From assembly GCA_964019135.1 (NCBI GenBank), contig OZ025257.1, positions 25,776,352 to 25,840,351 on the forward strand: a DNA stretch of 64,000 nt, given 5' to 3'. Source of the stretch: Arenicola marina (taxonomy: Eukaryota > Annelida > Polychaeta > Arenicolidae). The position numbers and the translations under genes are program-made. This document shows positions 13,201-25,800 of the stretch, piece by piece. The notes under the pieces were generated by a model that was given only the letters and a program-made list of their open reading frames with translations, ran no database searches and had not been told where the DNA came from. Each line of letters starts with the position of its first letter. Within the stretch, counting starts at the first letter, position 1.

Positions 13201-14017
13201 GTGCAGGTCGAAGCTGTGGTGGTGGAGGGTGAAAGTACTAGGAGATCGGCACATGCTGTATGGATAAAACCGGTCCCAGGTCAAACGGCTCACTTGCAAG
13301 CGAGGAAGCCTCATGATGGGTGAATCACATGCAGTCCTATACCAAAGTAATGTAGCCTACACTAAATAGTTGTAATTCATATATATATTTCTCATCATGA
13401 ATAAATCTGTTAAAAAACATAGCTGCCTCCGTGCTGCCAATTAAGATATCAGACACTCCTCGTTTTGCGACTGGGTAATCAATAGTGTGCCATCTTCTAA
13501 TCCAATAATGAACTTTGCATTTGATAGCTAGGAATAATCCAGAGCAACCTGCATGATGGAGCTGCGGTGGGATTGTGGTAGATGCTTGTGTTATTAAAAA
13601 AGATTAATTGGAAGAGGTGTTGTTATAAAATGAACTCGACTGGGTTCAGGAGTGCGGTGCGGTAACGTGTGGTATGAATATCCCTGTGTCATATAGCATT
13701 GTGGCTTCCTTTTTTACCTGTCATGTCACAGAGACCATAAGTGTCGCTTACCCACAATACCTCCTTCTCTGGTAGAAAGATTGGTGGAGTAAGGAGTAAA
13801 TACAGCGTATTTGTATTACAAAGATATGCTGGGTTTTTCATATTGAGCTTTCTTCATGAAGTGACAACCGTGTGAAAGACACTTGTTTAGCCTAATTAAT
13901 GGTTGCAGCCATCAGTAAGTGAAATTAGACTTCGCCCCTATTGAACGCGCAACCTTACGATGGTGCATCCGCTCTCATGACTACGTTGCCCAGGCTTTAT
14001 TCATACAGACTGCTGGT
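13201..14017. other. No gene recognised
   Basis: Degenerating end of the 20-bp array followed by ordinary non-coding sequence. No domain or RNA gene is recognised. Confidence 0.55.
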
Positions 14018-14370
14018 ATAGGGTCTGTAAGTGACATCACAGACAGCGCGCGCTCACCTCCAGCGAATCCGGTTTTGGGTACATGACGCTTCACCGCCCC
14101 ATATACAAAGTATAGGGAGCTCTTTGTAATGGCGTGAAACGCACAGAAAACCAGCGTCTTGCGATTTAAAACTAGTACGAGTATGAAGGTACACCCCAAA
14201 CATTTATTCCATATGGTTTTCAAATCTAACATTGCATTCATATCTCAAACATCAGTGAGTCTAGTTTGAGGCCCATAGTAAAGTATAGGGACCCGCTGAC
14301 GCGTTGTACCCAGAACCGTTGTTTCTAGAGGTGAGCGCGCGCTGTCTGTGACGTCACTTACAGGCCCTAT
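14018..14370. mobile_element. MITE-like element with about 42-bp inverted repeats
   Basis: The left end at 14,018 (ATAGGGTCTGTAAGTGACAT, continuing through GCGCGCTCACC) matches the reverse complement of the right end at 14,370 (ATAGGGCCTGTAAGTGACGT, same continuation). This gives inverted repeats of about 42 bp with two mismatches. A second internal inverted pair around AAAGTATAGGG (about 14,105 and 14,280) supports a fold-back structure. The element is about 353 bp and non-coding. I could not define the target-site duplication. Confidence 0.65.
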
Positions 14371-14846
14371 TTGAATCGCCTGCGTCTGAACGCCTGAAAC
14401 CGTTCTCGCCAAATTTGTGAGGCCCTGCTCTTCTAATGTTTACTTTTTGTTGAAATAGTTACTTTAAGATTTCTACTGAGTATGTACCTTTATAGTGTTA
14501 TCTGTGTTGCGTCACATTGTGTATTGAATTTCGCACATGTAATGCTATATGTCATTACGTTCAAATAAATCGCCTACTTTATGCCAATTTATATATTGTC
14601 ACTTTCTTTATACCAAACAGTTCACGCTCAGTAAAACTGTAGAGGAAACCACTGTTTCATAATGAACATAATAACTGGTATTAGCGTATCTGTATGAATG
14701 CCATGATTACCTGTACGTGTCCTAGGAAAGTATGATTTGGTTTTCTAAGCCACTCGTTTGTGCACACCGGGCCTAAACTGTACAAAGGAACATCAAGGTA
14801 CGATACAATATGAATAGATAAAACCTGCCCCAGATTAAGTGCCTCT
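14371..14846. other. No gene recognised
   Basis: AT-rich non-coding sequence with no feature I can support. Confidence 0.6.
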
Positions 14847-15490
14847 AACGCTGCTTTACCGATTCATATAGTATCCAATTGTCTATCCTCCAAATTATAG
14901 AATTTTTCGTTCTATCTATAGCTCACAATAAAATTTAGAAGTGACCGCCAGGCACGATTTCGCCGCCTACCCAGGCGGCAGCCCTTTTTGGAGGCGTGTC
15001 CGCAATTGACCAATCAGGATGCGATACTCTAATTTATTCAAACAAAAAATTGCGCCTATTGTGTGAGCAAAACAAGAGCGCGTGATAATCGCTAATATAA
15101 ATAGCAGCGATTCTAACTCCAATCATGGCATTGTTGCAGAGTCAATCGTCGCAAGACGTATATCAATTTGTTTGGACGGTATCTTTCCATGAAACACTAA
15201 GATCTTGCGCTACTGCGAGGCTTGGAACTGCCGCTGTTCATCTGTAAATCGCTGCCCCGATCTCTCTCTCTCCGCGAGTTATAACGTAAGGCGGCGCCAT
15301 ATGAATAGTCACAATATGCGTCACTGCTCTCGGCAAAATGGCGCTCTGCTTGAGATTCCTGGGGGCGGGTTGCCTTAATTTTCTTCTGCTTACCAGTCGG
15401 CCGAAACGAAGCGTTAACACTCGCCAATTTTATTTTAAGATGTAAACTTTCGGTGCAGATCGCGATTAAATTAGGTTGGACACCCGCTTT
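14847..15490 (+). repeat. Dispersed repeat family, copy 1 (about 645 bp)
   Basis: From AACGCTGCTTTACCGATTCA to ACACCCGCTTT this segment aligns by eye along its whole length with 20,461-21,120 in the same orientation. Shared blocks include CAATCAGGA, CCATGAAACACTAAGATC, ACCAGTCGGCCGAAAC and GGTGCAGATCGCGATTA. The copies have diverged by substitutions and small indels. There is no coding frame and no inverted termini, so it is an unclassified interspersed repeat. Confidence 0.8.
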
Positions 15491-15850
15491 AAGCAGTTTA
15501 AACACATCCGCGCCGTTTCAACGCACCTGCGCAGTTTCAACTTACTCGCGCGCCGTTTCCGCCTACACCCGTGCCGTTTCAATCTACACGCGCGCCGTTT
15601 CAATCTACACGCGCGCCGTTTCAACCTACACGCGCGCCGTTTCAACCTACACGCGCGCCGTTTCAATCTACACGCGCGCCGTTTCAACCTACACGCGCGC
15701 CGTTTCAACCTACACGCTCGCCGTTTCAACCTACACGCTCGCCGTTTCAATCTACACGCGCGCCGTTTCAACCCACACGCGCGCCGTTTCAAGCGTTTTT
15801 TTCTATTTCACATACCTTATGACCGCTATGGCGCTTCATATATATGTGTG
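15491..15850 (-). repeat. 20-bp minisatellite inside a repeat element, copy 2 (inverted)
   Basis: About 14 units of a 20-bp repeat, GCCGTTTCAACCTACACGCG, end in an arm (15,791-15,850) that is the reverse complement of the arm at 12,971-13,018. It is opposite in orientation to copy 1, and the units here are more homogeneous. The array directly follows the dispersed repeat that ends at 15,490. Confidence 0.8.
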
Positions 15851-16662
15851 TTGGCATCCAAGGTTATGCTAAGGTCATACGAATCAGGCAGGTTAGGACG
15901 GATTTCTTGCTCAGTGGGCAAGCTATTTTCCAGTTTACTTCTTCGTATAAAGATGCGTTGTCCACACGAAATAAAAATAAAGTGAACTCTGATTTCACGA
16001 ACAACTTTATCGAAATAAAGACATGAACCGAGTGCTTTGTATTTTGTTGCGAGATTGACCAGGGAACGATCGTTGTGCATGATAATAAGGTTATTTGCCG
16101 AGACAACTAATTGGCCTGCAAAGTTGATAATTTCGAACGCAATTCAATTAAGTTTAACACAGCAAGTACGAGGATGCTCAACCATAAATGACAATATAAA
16201 TTTAAATGCCTTATTTAAATTGCAACAACTAGACAAATTGTCAATAAACTAAATACTTTTTTTGTAGGTGAGTTGTGGACAAGATCGTGACGTTAGCAAA
16301 TTTACGTATCAACAATGTTAGCCAAATTTGCCTCATATGGTATTGTTTATGCTGTTCATTAGCCGAGCCATGCAGTCACCCATGTGTAGTAGACAGCAGA
16401 CGACAGTCTTTAGTTACGTGAGGGGTACCGGCTGGCATCATTGGTCCGTGCGGTGTCTACGGAATCCGGCACCGAAATGGAAGTGCCGATCAACGCGTAG
16501 CAGGCTCTTTCCAGAAATTAATGCCCAGTACTGACGACGTTATAACTGTTCTAACATTTATCAAGTCAAATCAGTTAGTGGTCTACCATAACATTCCGAG
16601 CTCAATTTATAACACAAAGTTTGTGACACACTAAAGAACTTACAAAACATTTTGTATACTAT
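15851..16662. other. Downstream flank of the sulfotransferase-like gene
   Basis: AT-rich sequence that should include the 3' UTR of the minus-strand gene ending at 16,663. I could not identify the polyadenylation site with confidence, and no other gene is seen. Confidence 0.5.
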
Positions 16663-16835
16663 TTAATCCTTCCACAGGAAGCGGTTGTCGTCAAGGAGAC
16701 GGGCCAGTTTCTGGTTGAAGCCGGAGTAGAAGGCCTGCAGCATTTGTTTGGTCTCGGGCAGCATGGGGGGGAGGGGCGCCCTGACGGTGGGCTCCTGAGC
16801 TTCCAGCATGGTCAGGCGCTTCGCCGGTAACTTAT
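16663..16835 (-). CDS. CHST15-like: CHST15-like coding exon 7 (C-terminus, stop)
   Basis: The acceptor is AACTCCCACAG|ATAAG and the exon is entered in phase 1. It encodes 57 residues ending in FLWKD and a TAA stop. LPETKQMLQAFYSGFNQKLA matches the C-terminal segment of CHST15-type enzymes. A 16-bp minisatellite begins only about 15 nt upstream of the acceptor. Confidence 0.88.
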
Positions 16836-19800
16836 CTGTGGGAGTTACAGACGTGGGGTCATACAGACGTGGGGTCATACAGACATGGGGTCATACAGAC
16901 GTGGGGTCACGCAGACGTGAGGTCATACAGATATGGGGTCATAGAGACGTGGGTTCATACAGACGTGAGGTCATAAGACGTGGGGTCATACAAACATGGG
17001 GTCATACAGACGTGGGGTCATACAAACGTGGGGTCATACAGACGTGGGGTCATACAGATGTGTGGTCATACAGATATGGGAGTCATACAGACGTGGGGTC
17101 ATACAGACGTGGGGTCATACAGACATGGGGTCATACAGGCGTGGGGTCATACAAACAAGAGGTCATACAGGCGTGGGGTCATACAGACGTGAGGTCATAC
17201 AGATGTGGGGTCATACAGACGTAGGGTCATACAGACGTGGGGTCATGCAGACGTGGGGTCATACAGACATGGGGTCATACAGGCGTGGGGTCATACAAAC
17301 AAGAGGTCATACAGGCGTGGGGTCATACAGACGTGAGGTCATACAGACGTGGGGTCATACAGACGTAGGGTCATACAAAAGTGAGGTCCTACAGACGTGG
17401 GGTCATACAGACGTGGGCTTATACAGTCGTGGGGTCATACAGACGTGGGGTCATACAGACGTGGGGTCATACAGACGTGGGGTCATGCAGACGTGGGGTC
17501 ATACAGACGTGGGGTCATGCAGACGTGGGGTCATACAGACGTGGGGTCATACAGACGTAGGGTCATACAGACGTGGGGTCATACAGACGTGGGGTTATAC
17601 AGTCGTGGGGTCATGCAGACGTGGGGTCATACAGACGTGGGGTCATACAGACGTAGGGTCATACAGACGTGAGGTCATACAGACGTGGGGTCATACAGAC
17701 GTGGGGTCATGCAGACGTGGGATCATACAGACGTGGGCCATGGGCCAATAAAATCCGACACTGGCTGAGTGTACTTGGCCAGTACCAGGCTATTACATTC
17801 ATATTTGCTGGGAACGCTCGCTTCATGTGCATATATTTCAATTATCACAAGATAACACTATGTGATCATGTTATTCCACATATCCATAATAAATCTCGGG
17901 AGAAATTTTCTTAAAGCAGAGACTCAACAATCAGACAAGCAATGTATTTCCCAATGTATGTTTTAAGGAACTGTAGCCAAAAAAGTGTGATCTGATACTC
18001 GAGGAAAATTCGGGTGGTTCCGATTGTAACCACGTGGTGGCGCATGCTTCTGACGCGTCCATCTCCTCATTCAACCATTGATTTTACCCGTTATTCTACA
18101 TACCGTCACCCAGCTCGAGGAACTCACCGAGCCCCAGAAATCGGAAGATTTGGCTAGCGAAAGCAGCTTTGTCTCTTGAAAAGTCTGCTGATCTGAGGAC
18201 GACAAGCCGGTCCTTGGGTATGACTTTCAGCCAGTCGACCAGGAAAGGGTGATAAAGTCCTGCCGTCAGCTGAACCTGCAATGCAATGGTTGTCACTCTC
18301 GGCCTTTGTCTCACTCCACTATGAGGGGAGGGAATACCTTTTCCGATCTCCTCGATTGGCATCCAGCATTTTTTTTTTCAAATCGTTGCTGGTGACATGC
18401 AAAATAACACACCTTATCAGATGGACAAAACTCGATATACAGATGGACAGACTCGGTAATTTGTTGTATCAAGTACGTAAGGGTCGTTATATATAGCGTA
18501 CCGGGGTGGCCTGGCCGTCACACACTTACCGGTGACGTTACCTGGGTGACCTGGCGGTCGTAGACGCAGGCTCTCGCCCGGCGGAGCTGCAAGCAGGCCT
18601 TCATGGCGAGTAGGCTGTGCTTCACGAGCTCATGGAAGTCCTGGGGCGTTCCTGCCAACCCCGCCACGCCGTAGTACGTGGCGTGAACCCTGGGGGGAGC
18701 CACCATCAATAATGCAAAACGCCAACCTTAACTCAAATTAAATTCGTTGTTTTATCTAATATTTGTTCACACAAGGGTTTAACTCTGCCAAGGAAATGAA
18801 ATAAATCGATGCTTCATGCCGATTTGATGCCCACAAGGTCTAAACCGGGGCAAGACACTCTTAGGAGAAGATGCGGCATTAACATATTAAACATGCTTGA
18901 AATTAGCCAGGTACCGAGGTAGGGATTCGAACCCAGGGTTTACTACTAATGTGCGATTTTTTTGTTCTCCAACGCCACCTACCGGTCAACCGGGTTGTCT
19001 AGGAGAAGAATGATTCTGATTTCTGGCCATAGGTGGTATATGACGTCAGCCAGGATGTAGAAGGGTTCCGTGCTGTTCGCCAGCTCCGGAAACTGATCCC
19101 AATGGGTGAAGTTCCACAAGTAGTTGGGCGCTACATCAACTGGCTCGGCACAACACGGCAAAACAATCATTCATTGGGGGGGGGGGGGGAGAGGGGGGTC
19201 GTGTTCCCAAGTCACGAAGAATACATTTCTTTATTCCCAGGTTACGATGCATTAAAGAGAGAACTCCCCACATACAAGGAAATGTCGGATACATGATAAA
19301 TTGGTTATTTCCCAAATCACGGTTACTTAATATTAAAATTCTCAGTTCACGATTACTTAATATTAAAATTCTCAGTTCACGATTACTTAATATTAAAATT
19401 CTCAATGCACGATTAATGAAAATCCTTGATCACGACGGTCGGCTAATATCCCATCCCCGGTTCACGGTGAAATGAAAAGCTCATTCCCAGGGAACACAAA
19501 CACCTCTCCCCCCCCACCCCCCCCACCCTGTCTCTCCTGTTCTAGTGGTGTAAGTGTTGACTTGGGAAGGACACTCTAAAGTAATTTCGAGTCCATAGGG
19601 AGGGTTAAGAGTTGAGCGGAACAGTGACTATCGGGGATGACTCCAACTATTTTCGAAAATGGACATGGTATCTTCCTCCTGCACAACTTAAGGGCCCCTG
19701 AGGGGGGGTAGCCATGTCGCGTGTCGATTTTAAGAAAAGGTCCATGTCGCGTGTCGATTTTAAGAAAAGTTCTATGTCGCGTGTCGCTAAGTCTTATGTC

Positions 19801-22800
19801 GCATGTCGATTCTAAGACAGCCCCAATGTCGCGTTGTCGATTTTAAAAATCGCCCGTGTCGCCGTGTCGAAAAAGCCCCTCTGGGGCCCTAACTTACGGT
19901 ACGATGGCTGGCTACTGTCATGCGTTCTGTCAGGCCAGTCAGTTTGGCCCCGTTAGATTCTAGATATAATGATCTAATAGATATCTAATAGATATTATAT
20001 CTATATTATCTATACGTAAGGCTACTGTAGGTATAGTTAAGGTTAATGCCCGCTTAGACTATAATGTTAGTGTATTTAAGGTTCGATTTTGTCGAAGGCC
20101 CCCAATGCCAGTAAAGCTGGCATGTATCCAAGCCTCGGTCTTGCTTGGTTAGCTTGCGACCGGGGGGGGGGCGGGGATCTGAACAACATTTCTAAAAAAA
20201 AGGGGGGGGGGGTCCACGCCATAGATTGCCTAAATTCGGACGGCATTCTTCCTCAAAAAGAAGAGGGGGTCCGGACCCCCTGGACCCCCCCCCCCCTGGA
20301 TCCGCCTTTGATCTAGCTGAGGCCAACAATGGCTTATCATCTACTGCTAATAAACAGGGCCATAGAACGGTAATAGCGGTCCATCTAATGGTCTGCATAC
20401 ACATAGTTCTTTCGCATGCTAATGCTCGACTGTTTAAAGGCTGTCGCCAGTCTGCCCTGTAACGCTGCTTTACCGATTTATGTAATACCCAAGTGTCTAT
20501 CCTCCAAATTACAGAAGTTTCCGTTTTGTCTGTAGCTCACAATAACATTTAGAAGTGACCGCCAGCTACGATTTCACCGGTTAACCAGGCGGCAGCCGTT
20601 TTTTGGATGTGTGTCCGCGATATACCAATCAGGAGGCGATACTCACTGATTTATTCAAACTGAAAGTGACGCTTACAGAAGAAACAAACAAGAGCGATTT
20701 TAACTCCAATCATATCTTTTTACGGAGGCAATCGTTGCAAGAGATATATCAATGTGTTTGGATGCTATTTTTCCATGAAACACTAAGATCATCATCTACT
20801 GCGCGGCTTGGAAGTGCCGCAATTTTATCCGTAAATCGCGGCCCTGATCTCTCGTTTCACGTGTTTCACAGTCACTGTGAAGCGTTCCTTCCGCGAGATC
20901 ACACGCGAGTTATAACGCAAAGCGGCGCCACATGAAGGGTCACAATATACGTCACATCCTTCGGCAAAATGACGCGCTGCTCGGCAGTGATGAGGGCGGG
21001 TTGCCACAATTTTTTTCTCTTTACCAGTCGGCCGAAACTCAGCGTTAACTCCACACGATTTAATTTTAATGTGTAAACTTTGGGTGCAGATCGCGATTAG
21101 GTTAGCTTTACACCCGCTTTCAGGTTAATTTCTAATAGAAATCATTGTCTATCTGTATCAATTACCAAGAGAGACCAATAGACCGCCATGGTCTAATGGC
21201 CACGCACAGTCATGGGTGGGAACACTTACACGTGACCTTGCTGTGAAATAACCGCCCCTTGACGGTCTTGTTGTCCTGCCCAATCAGCTCTGCGGCCACA
21301 TCAAACAGGTCCAGATAGTCATCCAGCCGACACCTGTCTGTGGACCTCAACAACATCAACATCAAACAGGTCCAGATAGTCATCCAGCCGACACCTGTCT
21401 GTGGACCTCAACAACATCAACATCAAACAGGTCGAGATAGTCACCCAGCCGACACATGTCTGTGGACCTCAACATCAAACAGGTTCAGATAATCATCGAG
21501 CCGACACCTGTCTGTGGACCTCAACAACATCAACATCAAACAGGTCGAGATAGTCATCGAGCCGACACCTGTCTGTGGACCTCAACAACATCAACATCAA
21601 ACAGGTCGAGATAGTCACCCAGCCGACACATGTCTGTGGACCTCAACATCAAACAGGTTCAGATAATCATCGAGCCGACACCTGTCTGTGGACCTCAACA
21701 ACATCAACATCAAACAGGTCGAGATAGTCATCCAGCCGACACCTGTCTGTGGACCTCAACAACATCAACATCAAACAGGTCCAGATAGTCATCCAGCCGA
21801 CACCTGTCTGTGGACCTCAACAACATCAACATCAAACAGGTCGAGATAGTCACCCAGCCGACACATGTCTGTGGACCTCAACATCAAACAGGTTCAGATA
21901 ATCATCGAGCCGACACCTGTCTGTGGACCTCAACAACATCAACATCAAACAGGTCGAGATAGTCATCCAGCCGACACCTGTCTGTGGACCTCAACAACAT
22001 CAACATCAAACAGGTCGAGATAGTCACCCAGCCGACACATGTCTGTGGACCTCAACATCAAACAGGTTCAGATAATCATCGAGCCGACACCTGTCTGTGG
22101 ACCTCAACAACATCAACATCAAACAGGTCGAGATAGTCACCCAGCCGACACATGTCTGTGGACCTCAACATCAAACAGGTTCAGATAATCATCGAGCCGA
22201 CACCTGTCTGTGGACCTCAACAACATCAACATCAAACAGGTCGAGATAGTCATCGAGCCGACACCTGTCTGTGGACCTCAACAACATCAACATCAAACAG
22301 GTCGAGATAGTCACCCAGCCGACACATGTCTGTGGACCTCAACATCAAACAGGTTCAGATAATCATCGAGCCGACACCTGTCTGTGGACCTCAACAACAT
22401 CAACATCAAACAGGTCGAGATAGTCACCCAGCCGACACATGTCTGTGGACCTCAACATCAAACAGGTTCAGATAATCATCGAGCCGACACCTGTCTGTGG
22501 ACCTCAACAACATCAACATCAAACAGGTCGAGATAGTCATCGAGCCGACACCTGTCTGTGGACCTCAACAACATCAACATCAAACAGGTCGAGATAGTCA
22601 CCCAGCCGACACATGTCTGTGGACCTCAACATCAAACAGGTTCAGATAATCATCGAGCCGACACCTGTCTGTGGACCTCAACAACATCAACATCAAACAG
22701 GTCCAGATAGTCATCCAGCCGACACCTGTCTGTGGACCTCAACAACATCAACATCAAACAGGTCGAGATAGTCATCCAGCCGACACCTGTCTGTGGACCT

Positions 22801-25800
22801 CAACAACATCAACATCAAACAGGTCCAGATAGTCATCCAGCCGACACCTGTCTGTGGACCTCAACAACATCAACATCAAACAGGTCCAGATAGTCATCCA
22901 GCCGACACATGTCTGTGGACCTCAACAACATCAACATCAAACAGGTCGAGATAGTCACCCAGCCGACACATGTCTGTGGACCTCAACATCAAACAGGTTC
23001 AGATAATCATCGAGCCGACACCTGTCTGTGGACCTCAACAACATCAACATCAAACAGGTCGAGATAGTCATCCAGCCGACACATGTCTGTGGACCTCAAC
23101 AACATCAACATCAAACAGGTCGAGATAGTCACCCAGCCGACACATGTCTGTGGACCTCAACATCAAACAGGTTCAGATAATCATCGAGCCGACCCCTGTC
23201 TGTGGACCTCAACAACATCAACATCAAACAGGTCGAGATAGTCACCCAGCTGACACATATATGTGGACCTCAACAACATCAATATCAAACAGGTCCAGAG
23301 TACGGGAGGCGAACTGACCTGTGTGGTAGAGGTGCTGGGTGGCTGTGAGTACGGGAGGCGGACTGACCTGTGTGATAGAGGAGCTGAGTGGATGTGAGTA
23401 CGGGAGGCGGACTGACCTGTGTGATAGAGGAGCTGGGTGGCTGTAAGTACGGGAGGCGGACTGACCTGTGTGGTAGAGGAGCTGGGTGGCTGTGAGTACG
23501 GGAGGCGGACTGACCTATGTGGTAGAGAAGCTGGGTGGCTGTGAGTAGGGGAGGCGGACTGACCTGTGTGGTAGAGGAGCTGGGTGGCTGTGAGTACGGG
23601 AGGCGGACTGACCTGTGTGGTAGAGGAGCTGGGGGGCTGTGAGTAGGGGAGGCGGACTGACCTGTGTGGTAGAGGAGCTGGGTGGGTGTGAGTACGGGAG
23701 GCGGACTGACCTGTGTGATAGAGGAGCTGGGTGGCTGTGAGTATAGGAGGCGGACTGACCTGTGTGGTAGAGGCGCTGGGTGGCTGTGAGTACGGGAGGC
23801 GGACTGACCTGTGTGATAGAGGAGCTGGGTGGCTGTGAGTAGGGGAGGCGGACTGACCTGTGTGGTAGAGGAGCTGGGTGGCTGTGAGTAGGGGAGGCGG
23901 ACTGACCTGTGTGGTAGAGGAGCTGGGTGGGTGTGAGTACGGGAGGCGGACTGACCTGTGTGGTAGAGGAGCTGGGGGGCTGTGCGTACGGGAGGCGAAC
24001 TGACCTGTGTGATAGAGGAGCTGGGTGGGTGTGAGTAGGGGAGGCGGACTGACCTGTGTGGTAGAGGAGCTGGGGGGCTGTGAGTACGGGAGGCGAACTG
24101 ACCTGTGTGATAGAGGAGCTGGGTGGCTGTGTGAGTACGGGAGGCGGATTGACCTGTGTGGTAGAGGAGCTGGGGGGCTGTGAGTACGGGAGGCGGACTG
24201 ACCTGTGTGGTAGAGGAGCTGGGTGGCTGTGAGTACGGGAGGCGGACTGACCTGTGAGGTAGAGGAGCTGGGTGGCTGTGAGTACGGGAGGCGGACTGAC
24301 CTGTGTGGTAGAGGAGCTGGGTGGCTGTGAGTAGGGGAGGCGGACTGACCTGTGTGGTAGAGGAGCTGGGTGGCTGTGAGTAGGGGAGGCGGACTGACCT
24401 GTGTGGTAGAGGAGCTGGGTGGCTGTGAGTACGGGAGGCGGACTGACCTGTGTGGTAGAGGAGCTGGGTGGGTGTGAGTACGGGAGGCGGACTGACCTGT
24501 GTGATAGAGGAGCTGGGTGGCTGTGAGTATAGGAGGCGGACTGACCTGTGTGGTAGAGGCGCTGGGTGGCTGTGAGTACGGGAGGCGGACTGACCTGTGT
24601 GATAGAGGAGCTGGGTGGCTGTGAGTAGGGGAGGCGGACTGACCTGTGTGGTAGAGGAGCTGGGTGGCTGTGAGTAGGGGAGGCGGACTGACCTGTGTGG
24701 TAGAGGAGCTGGGTGGGTGTGAGTACGGGAGGCGGACTGACCTGTGTGGTAGAGGAGCTGGGGGGCTGTGCGTACGGGAGGCGAACTGACCTGTGTGATA
24801 GAGGAGCTGGGTGGGTGTGAGTAGGGGAGGCGGACTGACCTGTGTGGTAGAGGAGCTGGGGGGCTGTGAGTACGGGAGGCGAACTGACCTGTGTGATAGA
24901 GGAGCTGGGTGGCTGTGTGAGTACGGGAGGCGGATTGACCTGTGTGGTAGAGGAGCTGGGGGGCTGTGAGTACGGGAGGCGGACTGACCTGTGTGGTAGA
25001 GGAGCTGGGTGGCTGTGAGTACGGGAGGCGGACTGACCTGTGAGGTAGAGGAGCTGGGTGGCTGTGAGTAGGGGAGGCGGACTGACCTGTGTGGTAGAGG
25101 AGCTGGGTGGCTGTGAGTACGGGAGGCGGACTGACCTGTGTGGTAGAGGAGCTGGGTGGCTGTGTGAGTACGGGAGGCGGACTGACCTGTGTGGTAGAGG
25201 AGCTGGGTGGCTGTGAGTAGGGGAGGCGGACTGACCTGTGTGATAGAGGAGTTGGGTGGGTGTGAGTACGGGAGGCGGACTGACCTGTGTGGTAGAGGAG
25301 CTGGGTGGCTGTGAGTAGGGGAGGCGGACTGACCTGTGTGATAGAGGAGTTGGGTGGGTGTGAGTACGGGAGGCGGACTGACCTGTGTGGTAAAGGAGCT
25401 GGGTGGCTGTGAGTAGGGGAGGCGGACTGACCTGTGTGGTAGAGGAGCTGGGTGGCTGTGAGAATAGGAGGCGGACTGACCTGTGTGATAGAGGCGCTGG
25501 GTGGCTGTGAGTACGGGAGACGGACTGACCTGTGTGATAGAGAAGCTGGGTGGCTGTGAGTAGGGGAGGCGGACTGACCTGTGTGGTAGAGGAGCTGGGT
25601 GGCTGTGAGTAGGGGAGGCGGACTGACCTGTGTGGTAGAGGAGCTGGGTGGCTGTGAGTAGGGGAGGCGGACTGACCTGTGTGGTAGAGGAGCTGGGTGG
25701 CTGTGGGAGTACGGGAGGCGGACTGACCTGCGTGGTAGAGGGCTGGGTGGCTGTGAGTAGGGGAGGCGGACTGACCTGTGTGATAGAGGAGCTGGGTGGC

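Noticed and set aside
15453..15985. Arg-rich repeat ORFs over the 20-bp array
   Set aside because: All frames of the 20-bp unit are open, and the proteins are pure repeat translations without flanking gene evidence.
16808..17751. ORFs rich in G-S-Y-R-R-G-V-I-Q-T repeats
   Set aside because: By-product of the 16-bp intronic minisatellite, which is antisense to a well-supported gene.
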